Of a DNA stretch of 64,000 nucleotides, positions 34,473-45,030 are shown piece after piece. Below the pieces are notes generated by a model that did no database searches, was not told the DNA's origin, and worked only from the letters and a program-made list of their open reading frames with translations. The translations under genes and the position numbers were made by a program. The stretch's first letter is position 1. Each line of letters opens with the position of its first letter. The DNA comes from Acetobacteraceae bacterium B3987 (lineage in GTDB: Bacteria > Pseudomonadota > Alphaproteobacteria > Acetobacterales > Acetobacteraceae): the NCBI GenBank assembly GCA_026537415.1, contig JAFNMF010000030.1, forward strand, positions 308,749 through 372,748, given 5' to 3'.

Positions 34473-37229
34473 ATGGCTTTACCCGCTTCACTGTTCCGTC
34501 CTGCCTTGCTCGCGGTCACTCTTCTGACCACCAGCCTCACAGCCCTGCCCGCTCTGGCTGAAACAGCTCCCCAGCCTGCCACGCCTAGCCCCGCTGCGCC
34601 CGCTCCAGCCGCCACGGCACCCGCCATGCTCAGCGCAACCGATGAGGAAGGCGTCACTCGGGCCACGCTGAAAAATGGTCTGCGTGTCATCATCGTCCAG
34701 AACCACCTGGCCCCAGTCGTGCAGACAATGATGAATTACGAGGTCGGGTCTGTTGATGCGCCCAAAGGGTTCCCTGGCACGGCTCATGCGCTTGAACATA
34801 TGATGTTCAATGGCTCCAAAACCCTCAGCCGGGATCAGCTGGCCACGCTCAGCGCACGACTGGGCAACAACGACAATGCCGACACCACGGCGGACGTCAC
34901 GCAATATTACTTCACAGCCCCTGCCAGCGATTTAGACATTCTGCTGCGTATTGAAGCGGGCCGGATGGAAGGTCTGACCCTCAGCAAGGATGAATGGGCC
35001 CATGAGCGTGGTGCCATCGAGCAGGAAGTCTCCCGGGACCTTTCCAGCCCGATCTACCGTTACCTATCACAGGTGCGGGGTCTGCTCTACAAGGACACAC
35101 CTTACGAAGCCGATGCTCTGGGTAGCCGTCCCTCCTTCGATGCCACGACAGTCGATCAGCTCCGTCAGTTCTATGAAAGCTGGTACGCCCCCAATAATGC
35201 CGTGCTGGTTATCACCGGGGATGTGGACCCGACCGATACACTAAAGAAGGTTGAAGCAGCCTTCGGTGCCCTTCCGTCCCGCACCCTGCCAGCCCGCCCG
35301 GACGTCACGCCCAAGCCCGTCGCCCATCAGGACCTCTCCCTGCCAACGGACCTCCCGGCTGGACTAGTCACGCTGGCATGGCAGATGCCCGGGCAGCGTG
35401 ACCCCCGCTATGCCGCTGCAACCCTTCTGGCCGATGTACTCGCCAGTCAGCGGGCTGACCTGTTCGCCCTTGTCCCACAGGGCAAAGCACTAGAAACCGG
35501 CTTCATGTACGCTCCAGAAGCACAGGGAGGCATTGCCACAGCCTATGCCGTATTCCCACAGGGCGGGAACCCATCCCCTGTTCGGGTAAAAATGGCCTCT
35601 ATTCTAGAACATTACCGCTCATCCGGCCTTCCAGAGGACCTCATTGAAGCCGCCCGGCGGCGAGAAATTGCCGCGCTGGAGTTCAATGCCAATAGCATCA
35701 GCGGACAGGCCGAAAGCTGGTCGCAAGCTGTGGCCATCCAGCATCTGAACAACCCACGCGACATGATCCGGGCCTTCCAGAAGGTCACCAAAGCGGACAT
35801 TGATGCTCTGGCACGGGAGTGGCTAGACCCCAACCACGCCATCAGTGCGACACTAACACCGAGCAATTCGGGCAAGCCGCTGGCTGATAAAGGCTTTGGC
35901 GGTGCAGAATCCTTCACCAACCCACCCAAAGATCATGTCACCCTGCCAGACTGGGCAGAGCAGGCCCTTGCCCGTCTGACCCTGCCTCCCGCCTCTCCCC
36001 AACCTTATGCGACAACCCTGCCGAACGGCCTACGGCTTATCGTTCAACCTGAGCATGTGAGCCATACCATCGAACTGTACGGCACCATCCGTCAGAACCC
36101 TGCGCTAGAGCAACCTTTAGGCAAGGAGGGCGTTGCCTCCCTGACAGACCGGCTCTTCCTCTATGGCAGTACGAAACATGACCGGCTGGCCCTGGCCCGT
36201 GCCCTTGATGATATTTCCGCCGAGGAAGAAGCCGGTAGCAGCTTTAGTCTCAGTACTCTGACAGAGTCCTTCAACACCGGCCTATCCCTTCTGGCAGAAC
36301 ATGAGCTGCACCCGGCCTTCCCCGCCAGTGCGTTCGCCATCACACGGGAACAGGAAGCCCGTAGCCAGAAAGGCACGCTCCAGTCTCCAGCCTATCATTA
36401 TGGCCGAGCCATCAAGAAGGCTCTTGTCCCGGCGAAGGACCCAACTCTGCGTGAAGCAACGCCGGAGAGCATCCGTGCCCTTACACTCAACGATGTGAAC
36501 ACCTATTACCGGCTGACATATCGACCAGACCTGACGACTATCGTCATCATAGGTGACATCACACCGGAAGAAGCCACCCAGAAAATTACAGCCGCCTTCG
36601 GAGGCTGGCAGGCCAAAGGCCCTGCACCGCAAGTTGACCTTGCGCCAATCCCTCCCAGCCGGGCCAGCAAGGCCGTCATTGCAGACCCGGGACGCTCTCA
36701 GGATAAAGTGACCCTAACGGAAACGCTGGGGCTGACCGTCACCAATCCAGACCGTCACGCACTTGCGGTAGGCAATACCATTCTGGGGGATGGCTTCTCC
36801 TCCCTTCTGATGCAGGACCTCCGTGTCCGCACAGGCTATGTTTATGGGGTTGGCAGCAGCCTGAATTATAGCCGCACACGCAGCAGCTTCTCCATCACCT
36901 TCGGGGCAGACCCCGCCAAGGTACCCGCTGCACAGGCCCTTGCCATAAAGGACTTGAACCAGCTTAGAACGAAGCCTGTTTCTACCGAAACTCTGGACCT
37001 CGCCAAGGCCACCCTGCTCCGCAGCTTCCCGATGAGCCGGGCCAGCTTTGACTCCCTTGCTGAACTCTGGCTGTCCCTCATTGATCTGGACCTGCCGCTG
37101 GATAACCCAGACAGAGCCGCCAAAGCCGTCTATAACATGACAGCTACAGACGTGCAGAAAGCCTTTGCCCGGTGGGTCCGCCCAGCGGACATGGCCCGCA
37201 TCATCATGGGGCCTGCACCTGCAAAATAA
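34473..37229 (+). CDS. M16-family zinc peptidase, fused two-half form
   Basis: This is a pitrilysin-type metallopeptidase sent to the periplasm. A signal peptide runs to about residue 29 ([12 protein letters not shown]). A Pro/Ala-rich linker follows. The first M16 half carries the inverted zinc motif HALEH at residues 105-109, with the downstream glutamate in ERGAIEQE. The second half (from about 510, [15 protein letters not shown]) lacks the zinc motif, as is usual for the structural half. Total 918 residues, the size of two-domain M16 enzymes. Substrates are small peptides in general; none can be named here. AAAGGAGG precedes the start. Transcription ends at a strong terminator. Confidence 0.92.
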   Translation: MALPASLFRPALLAVTLLTTSLTALPALAETAPQPATPSPAAPAPAATAPAMLSATDEEGVTRATLKNGLRVIIVQNHLAPVVQTMMNYEVGSVDAPKGFPGTAHALEHMMFNGSKTLSRDQLATLSARLGNNDNADTTADVTQYYFTAPASDLDILLRIEAGRMEGLTLSKDEWAHERGAIEQEVSRDLSSPIYRYLSQVRGLLYKDTPYEADALGSRPSFDATTVDQLRQFYESWYAPNNAVLVITGDVDPTDTLKKVEAAFGALPSRTLPARPDVTPKPVAHQDLSLPTDLPAGLVTLAWQMPGQRDPRYAAATLLADVLASQRADLFALVPQGKALETGFMYAPEAQGGIATAYAVFPQGGNPSPVRVKMASILEHYRSSGLPEDLIEAARRREIAALEFNANSISGQAESWSQAVAIQHLNNPRDMIRAFQKVTKADIDALAREWLDPNHAISATLTPSNSGKPLADKGFGGAESFTNPPKDHVTLPDWAEQALARLTLPPASPQPYATTLPNGLRLIVQPEHVSHTIELYGTIRQNPALEQPLGKEGVASLTDRLFLYGSTKHDRLALARALDDISAEEEAGSSFSLSTLTESFNTGLSLLAEHELHPAFPASAFAITREQEARSQKGTLQSPAYHYGRAIKKALVPAKDPTLREATPESIRALTLNDVNTYYRLTYRPDLTTIVIIGDITPEEATQKITAAFGGWQAKGPAPQVDLAPIPPSRASKAVIADPGRSQDKVTLTETLGLTVTNPDRHALAVGNTILGDGFSSLLMQDLRVRTGYVYGVGSSLNYSRTRSSFSITFGADPAKVPAAQALAIKDLNQLRTKPVSTETLDLAKATLLRSFPMSRASFDSLAELWLSLIDLDLPLDNPDRAAKAVYNMTATDVQKAFARWVRPADMARIIMGPAPAK

Positions 37230-37235
37230 GCCTCA

Positions 37236-37263
37236 GTCCCTGCCATACCGACATGGCAGGGAC
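37236..37263 (+). repeat. 11-bp inverted repeat after the M16 gene
   Basis: GTCCCTGCCAT and ATGGCAGGGAC pair perfectly around a 6-nt loop, 7 bp after the stop. No U-run follows. It precedes the true terminator, as after metE. Confidence 0.6.
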
Positions 37264-37276
37264 TACCCTCTGAAAC

Positions 37277-37308
37277 AAAAAGGGCACCCCAAAAAGGGTG
37301 CCCTTTTT
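37277..37308. terminator. Bidirectional terminator, M16 peptidase / glycosyltransferase operon
   Basis: AAAAAGGGCACCC and GGGTGCCCTTTTT form the stem with a CAAAAA loop. U-runs arise on both strands, fitting the convergent genes. Confidence 0.93.
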
Positions 37309-37349
37309 CCTGCCCGCTATGAAACGGGAGCAACTGAATAACGGCTCTG

Positions 37350-38378
37350 TCAGAGCAGCTTTTCTTGCATCAGATAATCAACAGCCTGTGCAATGCGGTT
37401 CCCATACAGATGCTCCCGCATAGTCCGTTCCTGCGCCTTTTTGGCCATCTCGAAACGCAGGTCATCATCCCGAAGATAACGATTCACAATCTGCTCAAAG
37501 TCATCACGATTAGAGAAAATCGGAATCTCATCCGCACTGTAATACCGGCGTAGTTCGTGGGTTTCCTCATGGAAGACCTGGAACGCCCCAGCAGCGGCAG
37601 CTTCAAACGTGCGTGGCCCCGGTGTGGAGGGGGAAATCATGAAGCGTTTATTCTCAAAATGCAGGGACCGCCCCAGATTCAGCACAAGGCGTGAGCGGCT
37701 ATACAGTTCGATAAGCTGCTGCTTTTCAATACGGGCATCGGAGAAGCCCACACCCATCTCACCCCAGCCCGGCCCGATGATACGGATATTAAGCTGCTGA
37801 AGCACCGGCATGAGGTTGCGAACAACTTCCTTACGGGAGCTGAAGGCCACACCGCAGAAAAGCACATCGATGGTCTTTTCCACCCGCTGGTCAATCGGCA
37901 CATAATGCTGCTTTGGGCAGGCACCCAGCGGCAGATGGAACACCCGATCCCGCTGATAGAAATTATGTCCCCAACGATCGCACGAGAAGATCACATCAAA
38001 ATCATTGGCGATCTGATAATGAGCATCCTGCTCATAAGGGTCTTCCGTTGCCCAGAAGGTCGTCACGGCACCGACCTTTTTTGCTGCCCGGGACACCTCA
38101 CCAAAATAGGTACTCTCTGGCAGATAGGATCCCGAAGCAAAAACAAGAGCCGGACGCAATGTCTGAATGGCAGAGGCTGCTGCCGACACATGGACGGAAA
38201 TCACATTCCCTTTGCCAAAGCAGCTTTCCAGCCCCTCCACGATGGTTGCGCGCACCTGAGCATTGGCATGGCTCTCATAACGGCCACCACTACAAAGTAG
38301 AACCTTCTGTTCTTTTCTGCTCACTTTGTTTTTTTTCCGATTATTCTTCACGGCGGTCTGCCCTTCACCTGCGCTCAT
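37350..38378 (-). CDS. CgeB-like glycosyltransferase
   Basis: The 342-residue protein resembles the CgeB group of GT-B glycosyltransferases. After a basic N-terminus (NNRKKNKVSRKEQK) come KVLLCSGGRYESHANAQVRA and VTTFWATEDPYEQD. The C-terminal half has IDVLFCGVAFSSRKEVVRNL, then SPSTPGPRTFEAAAAGAFQVF with the conserved glutamate of the donor site and YLRDDDLRFEMAKKAQ. The gene is last of three in an operon with two much larger glycosyltransferases; the first domain of the 1,125-residue protein is of the same group. A surface polysaccharide or protein-linked glycan is the probable product. Confidence 0.8.
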   Translation of the reverse strand: MSAGEGQTAVKNNRKKNKVSRKEQKVLLCSGGRYESHANAQVRATIVEGLESCFGKGNVISVHVSAAASAIQTLRPALVFASGSYLPESTYFGEVSRAAKKVGAVTTFWATEDPYEQDAHYQIANDFDVIFSCDRWGHNFYQRDRVFHLPLGACPKQHYVPIDQRVEKTIDVLFCGVAFSSRKEVVRNLMPVLQQLNIRIIGPGWGEMGVGFSDARIEKQQLIELYSRSRLVLNLGRSLHFENKRFMISPSTPGPRTFEAAAAGAFQVFHEETHELRRYYSADEIPIFSNRDDFEQIVNRYLRDDDLRFEMAKKAQERTMREHLYGNRIAQAVDYLMQEKLL

Positions 38379-38410
38379 CTCTCACTCACCCCACAACGCC
38401 TTGCCCCATG

Positions 38411-41400
38411 TCAGTTCAGGGAGGCATCCACAATCTGTTTCAATTTGCGTCTGAACTCCTCCAGATCGGTATCCCGCTTCACAGCCTCCAAAGCAGACTG
38501 GCGGATACTCTGCCAGAGTGTCTCATCGCCATACAGCCGCTCCACAGCTGCGGCAAAACCTGCCGGATCAGCCCCGGATGCGCTTAGCAGGCTTTTCCCA
38601 TCCTGCCAGCCTACCTCCTCCCGGAGCAGGTCTGTCACGACCATAGGAAGCCCCCGAGCAGCGGCCTCATGGACCTTGAAAGGCAGCCCACCAGCAAAGC
38701 GTGTCGGTGCCACAAACACCCGATATCGGTCAAACAAGGTGTCCAGATCATCTACCGGCCCCAGAATCTCGACACGATCATGCTGCCCCAGCGGGGTCAT
38801 ATCCACCGCTGGGTGAACATAGCCAGCAATATGCAGGCACGCATCCTCCGGCAGAGCCTTGATGAGGGGCAAAACCTCCTCAACAAACCATTTCATACTA
38901 TCATAATTAGGGGACTCTTCACTATGGAAAGCCCCTAGGAAAAGAATGTCCCGCCGCTCCCCATAAGGCCGAGGGGTCGGTCTAACCACCATGCCATGAC
39001 CCAGAACCATCACATTAGGATAGCCTGCCTGACGAATCAGCTCGGCATCATGCTCGGTCACAGCCACAATCTGCTGGCAGTAATGGGCACAGCGTAACTC
39101 CTCTGCCAGCAATTTATCCTGCTCCGCTGCCCACTCCTCCGGTGTCAGCTCCGGAACCGGGCTGCCATCGGCCATCAGGCCCGTCACACGCTGCTGCAGA
39201 AGAGTTCTGGGAGCCGCCACGACCTCCGTATCCAGCACGGACCCGCAATGGGGCAAGAAACGGCTTGCCTCATTCAACAGCGGCAAGAGACGGGCCATAT
39301 TATGAGTCCGCCCCACCCAGAGCAGATCATAATACCCGGCCCGTTCCTCCAGAAATGCCGGTAGAGTGGACACATCCTGATTAAAAATCAGCTCCACTTC
39401 ATCCGGGAAGTCCCGATAAAGTAGAAAGGACGGTGTATGTTCCCGCATGACGGGAAAAACCGTCACATGATAGTCCAACGCCACGAGTGCCCGGACAATA
39501 TCATTAGACCGCACATAACCAGACCCCAGACCCCGCAAAGGAATCCGGTCCTCAATCAGCAGGACACGCTGACGCTCCGGTCGGCGTCGCTCACGGCCCA
39601 ACAGAGCATTGCGGATATGCTGGGGCTGCTGCTGCCGAAGGAACTCCTGATGCTGCTGTGCAAAGACTTTCCAATGCCGTTGGATAAGCCGATGGGAGCC
39701 ACTCTGCCCGGAACTGCCGAACTCAAGATGTTCAACCATGGCTAGCGGCTCATAGACAATCCGTGCCCCGATCTTCTGGAGCCGGACGCACAGGTCTGTA
39801 TCTTCGAAATAGGCCGGCCAATACCGGGTATCATACCCGCCCAGCCGCCGGAGCAGCCCGGTTCTGACCAGCAAGAAAGCCGCCGATCCGTAATCGACCT
39901 CCCGGCTAAAACTGGCTTCCGGAATGTTGGGGTCATCCTGCCGCCGGTAACCATACGTCGCTCCATCCCGCCAAATGATGGACCCGGCCTCCTGAAGATA
40001 CAGATTGGTCCGTACCAATCTGGCAGCCACTGCACCGGTCGTCTCCAGACGATACAGACGTTTCAGAGCATGATGCAACGCATCGGGGTAAAGCCGTACA
40101 TCATTATTGAGGTACAGAACGACCGGTGCCGTAACGTGGGCCAGTGCCTCATTACAGCCCAGCAAATAGCCGATATTGACCTTATGCCGAAGGATAATCG
40201 CTCCCTCGACAAGATGCTCCAGCCCAGATGTCTCATCACGAGAGCCTGAATCCACAAGGATAAGCTGGATGGCCCCGTCATAGCCTGCCCGCAGGGAAGC
40301 CAGAGCCTGAAGGGTCAGATCAATCTGGTCATGCACGACCATAATGACACTAACCTCCGCCATGCCACGCACGCGGAAATCCAGCTTCCGACGTGCAAGA
40401 GCTGGAAGATACAAAGCTGCATCATCCCGGAAAAGCTGGCGTGTCTGCTCTTCATCAGGCGATGGCTCTTCGTAATCCACCGGCACGGCCTGACCGTTCT
40501 TTTCCGCTACCAGACGGGTAAAGGGACTATCGTACACTCCCCCCTCGCAATCCGACCAGACAAGCGGATGTCTTTTATAAAGGGACAGATCAACTCCCTC
40601 TGCGGGAGACCGGCCCTCATGCGCACCAAACAGAACGAAATGCTCATACCCATTCCGCAGACCCTGTGCCCCTACGGATGGGAGAATATCCGGCGATGTC
40701 CGGCGGTAATAAGCCTCATCAAACCAAGCAGACGGGTTGAAGGCCTCTGGTGTCGGGTTGGTCAAATAATGATGCAATGCGTTACCATACTCGCCTGCTT
40801 CAATAGCCTCCTGCACCTGCGGGTATGTTTCCAGATACCACGGAGCGTCAAAATACCAAGATATTGGTGCAGCATCCACAATATAGGAAGGCAGAGCCAA
40901 CCAAGAGGCCAACAGCCCCTCGGGGCCGAACCATTCCTCATAACGCTCTGCCATCTTCTGGAGCAAGGTGACATCAACAAAAGGCCCAGCCTGGAAACCA
41001 TGCGTCTCGCCATAAGCAAGATAATGGTCATATCCATTGCAAAAGCCACGTTCTGCTAAATACCGATCCGTCAGCTCCATATACCGGCGACGATAGGCCA
41101 CCTCATCAAACAGCCAATGCGGCGACAGACGGCGATACCCTTCCGCGCAATAATGCTCAAAACCAGACTTCCAGCGTTTTTCCAATAAGCCACGCCGGAC
41201 CTCCGGATAGGCCTGCCTGTACCAGATTTCATCGAAATACCGGTTGGGCGAATGCCCCCTATGACAGCCTATTTCTTCGTAAAAACGCTGCGGATCATCA
41301 TAACCATGCTGAAACATCAGCTCCTGCGCATCGGGATAGCGCAGTAAGTACCATTGCGATTGAAACTCCAGCCACCGGGGGGAGTTATCCCCCGATGAAC

Positions 41401-41431
41401 CGGTTTTCATCTCCGTCATGACAGAACTCAT
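38411..41431 (-). CDS. Two-domain glycosyltransferase (GT2 + GT4) with N-terminal repeats
   Basis: This 1,006-residue protein has three parts. Residues about 20-300 hold around five degenerate 43-residue repeats with a consensus like FDE-x-WY-xx-(A/T)YP...G-xx-HY...G-xxxG-xxP. Residues about 350-600 are a GT-A family 2 domain: VSVIMVVHDQIDLTLQALASL, a metal site in YLNNDVRLYP and YFEDTDLCVRLQKIGA. Residues about 645-1,000 are a GT-B family 4 domain with ILFLGAFHSEESPNYDSMKW and VFVAPTRFAGGLPFKVHEAAA. Two catalytic domains imply that it adds two sugars in turn. It overlaps the upstream gene by 4 bp and lies 32 bp before the CgeB-like gene. Confidence 0.85.
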   Translation of the reverse strand: MSSVMTEMKTGSSGDNSPRWLEFQSQWYLLRYPDAQELMFQHGYDDPQRFYEEIGCHRGHSPNRYFDEIWYRQAYPEVRRGLLEKRWKSGFEHYCAEGYRRLSPHWLFDEVAYRRRYMELTDRYLAERGFCNGYDHYLAYGETHGFQAGPFVDVTLLQKMAERYEEWFGPEGLLASWLALPSYIVDAAPISWYFDAPWYLETYPQVQEAIEAGEYGNALHHYLTNPTPEAFNPSAWFDEAYYRRTSPDILPSVGAQGLRNGYEHFVLFGAHEGRSPAEGVDLSLYKRHPLVWSDCEGGVYDSPFTRLVAEKNGQAVPVDYEEPSPDEEQTRQLFRDDAALYLPALARRKLDFRVRGMAEVSVIMVVHDQIDLTLQALASLRAGYDGAIQLILVDSGSRDETSGLEHLVEGAIILRHKVNIGYLLGCNEALAHVTAPVVLYLNNDVRLYPDALHHALKRLYRLETTGAVAARLVRTNLYLQEAGSIIWRDGATYGYRRQDDPNIPEASFSREVDYGSAAFLLVRTGLLRRLGGYDTRYWPAYFEDTDLCVRLQKIGARIVYEPLAMVEHLEFGSSGQSGSHRLIQRHWKVFAQQHQEFLRQQQPQHIRNALLGRERRRPERQRVLLIEDRIPLRGLGSGYVRSNDIVRALVALDYHVTVFPVMREHTPSFLLYRDFPDEVELIFNQDVSTLPAFLEERAGYYDLLWVGRTHNMARLLPLLNEASRFLPHCGSVLDTEVVAAPRTLLQQRVTGLMADGSPVPELTPEEWAAEQDKLLAEELRCAHYCQQIVAVTEHDAELIRQAGYPNVMVLGHGMVVRPTPRPYGERRDILFLGAFHSEESPNYDSMKWFVEEVLPLIKALPEDACLHIAGYVHPAVDMTPLGQHDRVEILGPVDDLDTLFDRYRVFVAPTRFAGGLPFKVHEAAARGLPMVVTDLLREEVGWQDGKSLLSASGADPAGFAAAVERLYGDETLWQSIRQSALEAVKRDTDLEEFRRKLKQIVDASLN

Positions 41432-44400
41432 TGCCGGGATTGACGATGAGACAGGTCCAGCACTAGCCGCCGGATACGCTCCTGCTGCCCGTCTGTTGGC
41501 ATTTCACGATACAGTGCCAAACAGCGACCGCCTTCCATCTCCATGCAGACATCCGTCACAACCGTGCCGAACAACTCACCGACAATATTCACCAGCACCA
41601 GATGCCAGACACCGGTCATTGGGCGAACCCGCCCCTTCCACGGTCTCAGCATCCCTTCAAAGCCGGAGCAGAGCGGCGCATCACTGTGGGCTGTCCGCAC
41701 ATCATCCCGTGCAAAGCGAGACATCGCAAACAAAATGATCTCGTCTGTTTCCGCCCCGACCATAGCCGCATAAACCGTACCGGAACGGCTCTGCCCCGCC
41801 ATGAAGCTCCAGCCCCGCAAGGCAATACCACCTACGTCCTCCGATGGAGCACCTTGGGTCTTTTTATCCTCAGCAACCAACAGTTCCAGACGGTCGAAGA
41901 AATAGAACTGAGTGCCATGTTCCTGTGCGAACAAGCGTCCCCGTGGGAAACGGGTCAACGGCACCCCACGCAGCACATTGTCATTATTCACAACTCGGTA
42001 GAAGTCGCTCAGGATTGTATCATTGCTCGGCTTGAATGCCCGAATGCTCCTGACCTTACTTCCCTCGACCTCCAGACCATAAGAAAGAAGCTGGAAGGCA
42101 CCACGGCCATTGATGGAGTTCACGATACCAATCCGGTACCAACCCTCACACCACTTACCCCGCAGCGCAGCCTTGACAGAGAAGCCCGAGCGGCGTGGCA
42201 CGTCAGCACCAAACAGCTCGCAAATATCCCCTCGGCTCTCCCGCTCACTCTTCAGGAAGATCAACGGGCTCTGCTCATCCTCACTAATCAGCACAACATG
42301 TAACTGTCCTGCCGTCGTGATGCTGGGAAGGAACAACCAGCCACGGAGATGGAACTCATCAGCCGGTTTGAATGTCTTCTCGGCCCCTTCGACAAGAACA
42401 TGATGGCAGATATCATCCAGGTAGCAATTCGCTCCCTGAATCGCGAACCAATCATTGATGTGTGACGGCAGGCTAATGGCCAGGTCACGCACCAGCGGCG
42501 GATCAAAAATATGCCGGGGCGGAGCCTGATTCTTCCAAGACGCTATAGGCAGAATACCAAGCTGGCCGGCATCCAACATAAGGTCGGCTACACCAAGCAG
42601 ACGCTTCGGTGCTAGCCCCTGATAGAGCTTAAGCAGCCCCGCAGCATATTCGCCTTCATGTGTCCAGAGATCAGGCGTAATAGCTTTCATCATCCTCTGA
42701 CGAATATCTTCAGAAGAGCGCAAAAGCTCCAACCGCTCCAGCACGACATCCGGCCGCCCAACCGGCACCTTGAAGCCGTTTACGCTGTCCGTCACCCGGT
42801 CATCCAAGGCACCAATCGCCGTAACGATGGGCACAAGCCCGTACTGCCATGCCTCGGACAGGGAGATGCAGTAAGTCTCAGGCCATATGGACAGGAACAA
42901 TGCCACATCGGCATGTTTCATGACATCCGTATTGCCAACATCATACCGCCCGTGAACCGTTACATTCGAACGACTCATTCTTTCCAGAACCGGCTGATAG
43001 TCTGGATGGACATAACCGAGAATATGGAAATGGAAATGATCCGGATGAGCGGCCTCAATCAGGGAAAGAATGGTGTCTGCACCCTTAGTCCGGACGAAAT
43101 TGCCAACAATCGCCACACCCAGCGGACGTTCCTTGAGAGGCTCATACGTATTGGGGATGACCGGCACGGTGACATCAGGGCTGGGAATCCCATTAACCAG
43201 ACTGATCTTCTTATCCAGCACAGGATAAATCTGGTGCATGAAATCCCGGGAATGGGTTGTACCAAACATGATGGCATCAACATGATGCAGCATCCGGTCG
43301 ATGAAAGCACGGCGTGTCTGCTCCCCGCCATACTCAACCCCTTCGGCCTGCTTCAGCATGATATCCATGGCCAGAACAGATTTGAACTGATCTTCCACAT
43401 GCCGCATTTCCTGGTTCAGCAGGTTATAGCGGGACGATACCAACCAGAAATCATGTGCCGAAAACAGGACACCCACCCCGCTCGCCTTAGCGATAAGCGG
43501 TAGCGACAGAGCATGATGCCCAAGATGCTGGAAGTGGACAATGTCGATATTGTACTGACCCAGCACGCTAGAAAATACTGTTTCTTCCTGCGCATCGCAA
43601 ACAACATCATCCCAGCTACGTTCTGCAACGTCGAAACGCTCCAGCTCATGCCCATTGGCAGAGAGAAGGCGACAGCTTGTCCCCCGCCGCAGCCAGAAGA
43701 AAAATTCAACATCGCGACCAAGGAAGGAACATAGTTCCCGCTGATAAACTTCAACTCCACCCCAGACCTGCTCATGAATGGTGGAATGAGTGCACATCAG
43801 CACCCGCAGACGGTCACGCCGTGGGGTTGGCACCACATTAGCCGGAGCATGACGCTTAAACTCTGCCTGTGTGATTTTACGAATGACTTGCAAACGATGG
43901 GCATAAAGATGCCGCCCGATGACTGACTTCTGCGCTGCACGGGCAGAATCCTGCCGCAACTTGTGGTCATTCAGCAGGCGAGCAATATGCTCCACCACCT
44001 CGTCATCGTCATAAGCCAGATGAACGCCATCCACACTTTTGAAGTGTTCGACATCCATACCCGGGGCCACTTCCACAACCTGTGCAGTTCCCGCCAAACC
44101 AAGCTCAAAATAGCGTGGGCCTGGTGCTGTTGCCTGGCTAACATCGCCGTGGCTGGCATAGTCCCGGAACATCGTCAGCGTCACAGCACTGACATTGGCA
44201 AAATCAATAAAGGCCTCATGGCTGACAGGCCTCTGAAGGGCCAATGCCGCAATATCATCTGGCAGAGGCGGTAGGTACTCATTCCCCGGGCAAACAAGTT
44301 TCAGCCGCACATCAGGGAAACTGGCCAGCACACGCCTCAGGGTACGCACCCGATTGGGCCACATCGTACCCGCAAAGAACAGGTCATATTCACAATCCGC

Positions 44401-44805
44401 AGCATTCAGCACAGGCCGTTCATGCAGACTCGGGCTTGCAGCCAGCGGCAGGTAATGTCCCTTACCCTGATAAACCGGTACGGAAGCGGGATCGTTAGTG
44501 AAAATATAGTCAAACAGCGGGGCCAGTTGAGCGTTGATCTCCTGCATGAAGGGGTCTTCAAACGTCCAGAGAATCACGGTCTTGAAAGCAGGCCGCACAC
44601 GGCGAATCAGGGCCTGATTAATACGCTGTCCATCGATACAGAGCAGGGTATCGTGCTGGCCCGATGCTGCAGCACTAGCCAAGCTCATATTATCAGCGAC
44701 AAGGATGTTCTCTTTCCCGAACAGCTCCTCCGCGGCACGCTGTATTGCCAATGTCAGGTAGGCATTAGGGTTATGGGTATAATTTGTGTTGTAGATGATC
44801 GCCAT
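41428..44805 (-). CDS. CgeB-like + GT4 glycosyltransferase with duplicated C-terminal module
   Basis: The start at 44805 (MAIIYNTNYTHNPNAYL) has AGGG six bases upstream; an ATG 60 bp earlier lacks one. The 1,125-residue protein has a CgeB-like half (about 1-325, with ILWTFEDPFMQEI and APGPRYFELGLAG). A family 4 domain follows (about 330-755, with VWGGVEVYQRELCSFL, AIVGNFVRTKGADTIL and SIWPETYCISLSEAWQYG). The last part (about 818-1,093) contains two related units, each beginning LRGW-x-F and containing SGF, separated by a 75-residue spacer. These may be carbohydrate-binding beta-sandwiches; I do not recognise them. It is the first gene of the three-gene operon. Confidence 0.83.
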   Translation of the reverse strand: MAIIYNTNYTHNPNAYLTLAIQRAAEELFGKENILVADNMSLASAAASGQHDTLLCIDGQRINQALIRRVRPAFKTVILWTFEDPFMQEINAQLAPLFDYIFTNDPASVPVYQGKGHYLPLAASPSLHERPVLNAADCEYDLFFAGTMWPNRVRTLRRVLASFPDVRLKLVCPGNEYLPPLPDDIAALALQRPVSHEAFIDFANVSAVTLTMFRDYASHGDVSQATAPGPRYFELGLAGTAQVVEVAPGMDVEHFKSVDGVHLAYDDDEVVEHIARLLNDHKLRQDSARAAQKSVIGRHLYAHRLQVIRKITQAEFKRHAPANVVPTPRRDRLRVLMCTHSTIHEQVWGGVEVYQRELCSFLGRDVEFFFWLRRGTSCRLLSANGHELERFDVAERSWDDVVCDAQEETVFSSVLGQYNIDIVHFQHLGHHALSLPLIAKASGVGVLFSAHDFWLVSSRYNLLNQEMRHVEDQFKSVLAMDIMLKQAEGVEYGGEQTRRAFIDRMLHHVDAIMFGTTHSRDFMHQIYPVLDKKISLVNGIPSPDVTVPVIPNTYEPLKERPLGVAIVGNFVRTKGADTILSLIEAAHPDHFHFHILGYVHPDYQPVLERMSRSNVTVHGRYDVGNTDVMKHADVALFLSIWPETYCISLSEAWQYGLVPIVTAIGALDDRVTDSVNGFKVPVGRPDVVLERLELLRSSEDIRQRMMKAITPDLWTHEGEYAAGLLKLYQGLAPKRLLGVADLMLDAGQLGILPIASWKNQAPPRHIFDPPLVRDLAISLPSHINDWFAIQGANCYLDDICHHVLVEGAEKTFKPADEFHLRGWLFLPSITTAGQLHVVLISEDEQSPLIFLKSERESRGDICELFGADVPRRSGFSVKAALRGKWCEGWYRIGIVNSINGRGAFQLLSYGLEVEGSKVRSIRAFKPSNDTILSDFYRVVNNDNVLRGVPLTRFPRGRLFAQEHGTQFYFFDRLELLVAEDKKTQGAPSEDVGGIALRGWSFMAGQSRSGTVYAAMVGAETDEIILFAMSRFARDDVRTAHSDAPLCSGFEGMLRPWKGRVRPMTGVWHLVLVNIVGELFGTVVTDVCMEMEGGRCLALYREMPTDGQQERIRRLVLDLSHRQSRQ

Positions 44806-44945
44806 TGATAGCCCTAAATCTTTTAGAAAGAACCCATCTTGCAGCCGACTGCGCAGACAGGCCATGATAACAACTTACTTACAAAAAACGAACCCATCCA
44901 GAACGCAACCATAACAAAATGTTAAAGCCACCCCTATAAAACGCT

Positions 44946-44973
44946 AAAAGGGCGACCAATCGGCCGCCCTTTT
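44946..44973 (-). terminator. Terminator of rpsA
   Basis: On the minus strand AAAAGGGCGGCC pairs with GGTCGCCCTTTT (one G-U) around GATT. It lies about 58 bp after the rpsA stop. Confidence 0.85.
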
Positions 44974-45030
44974 ATCACCCTAAACCAGTGAAAAAATATT
45001 AAATTTTTCCCACGGTCCAGGCTGCATACC

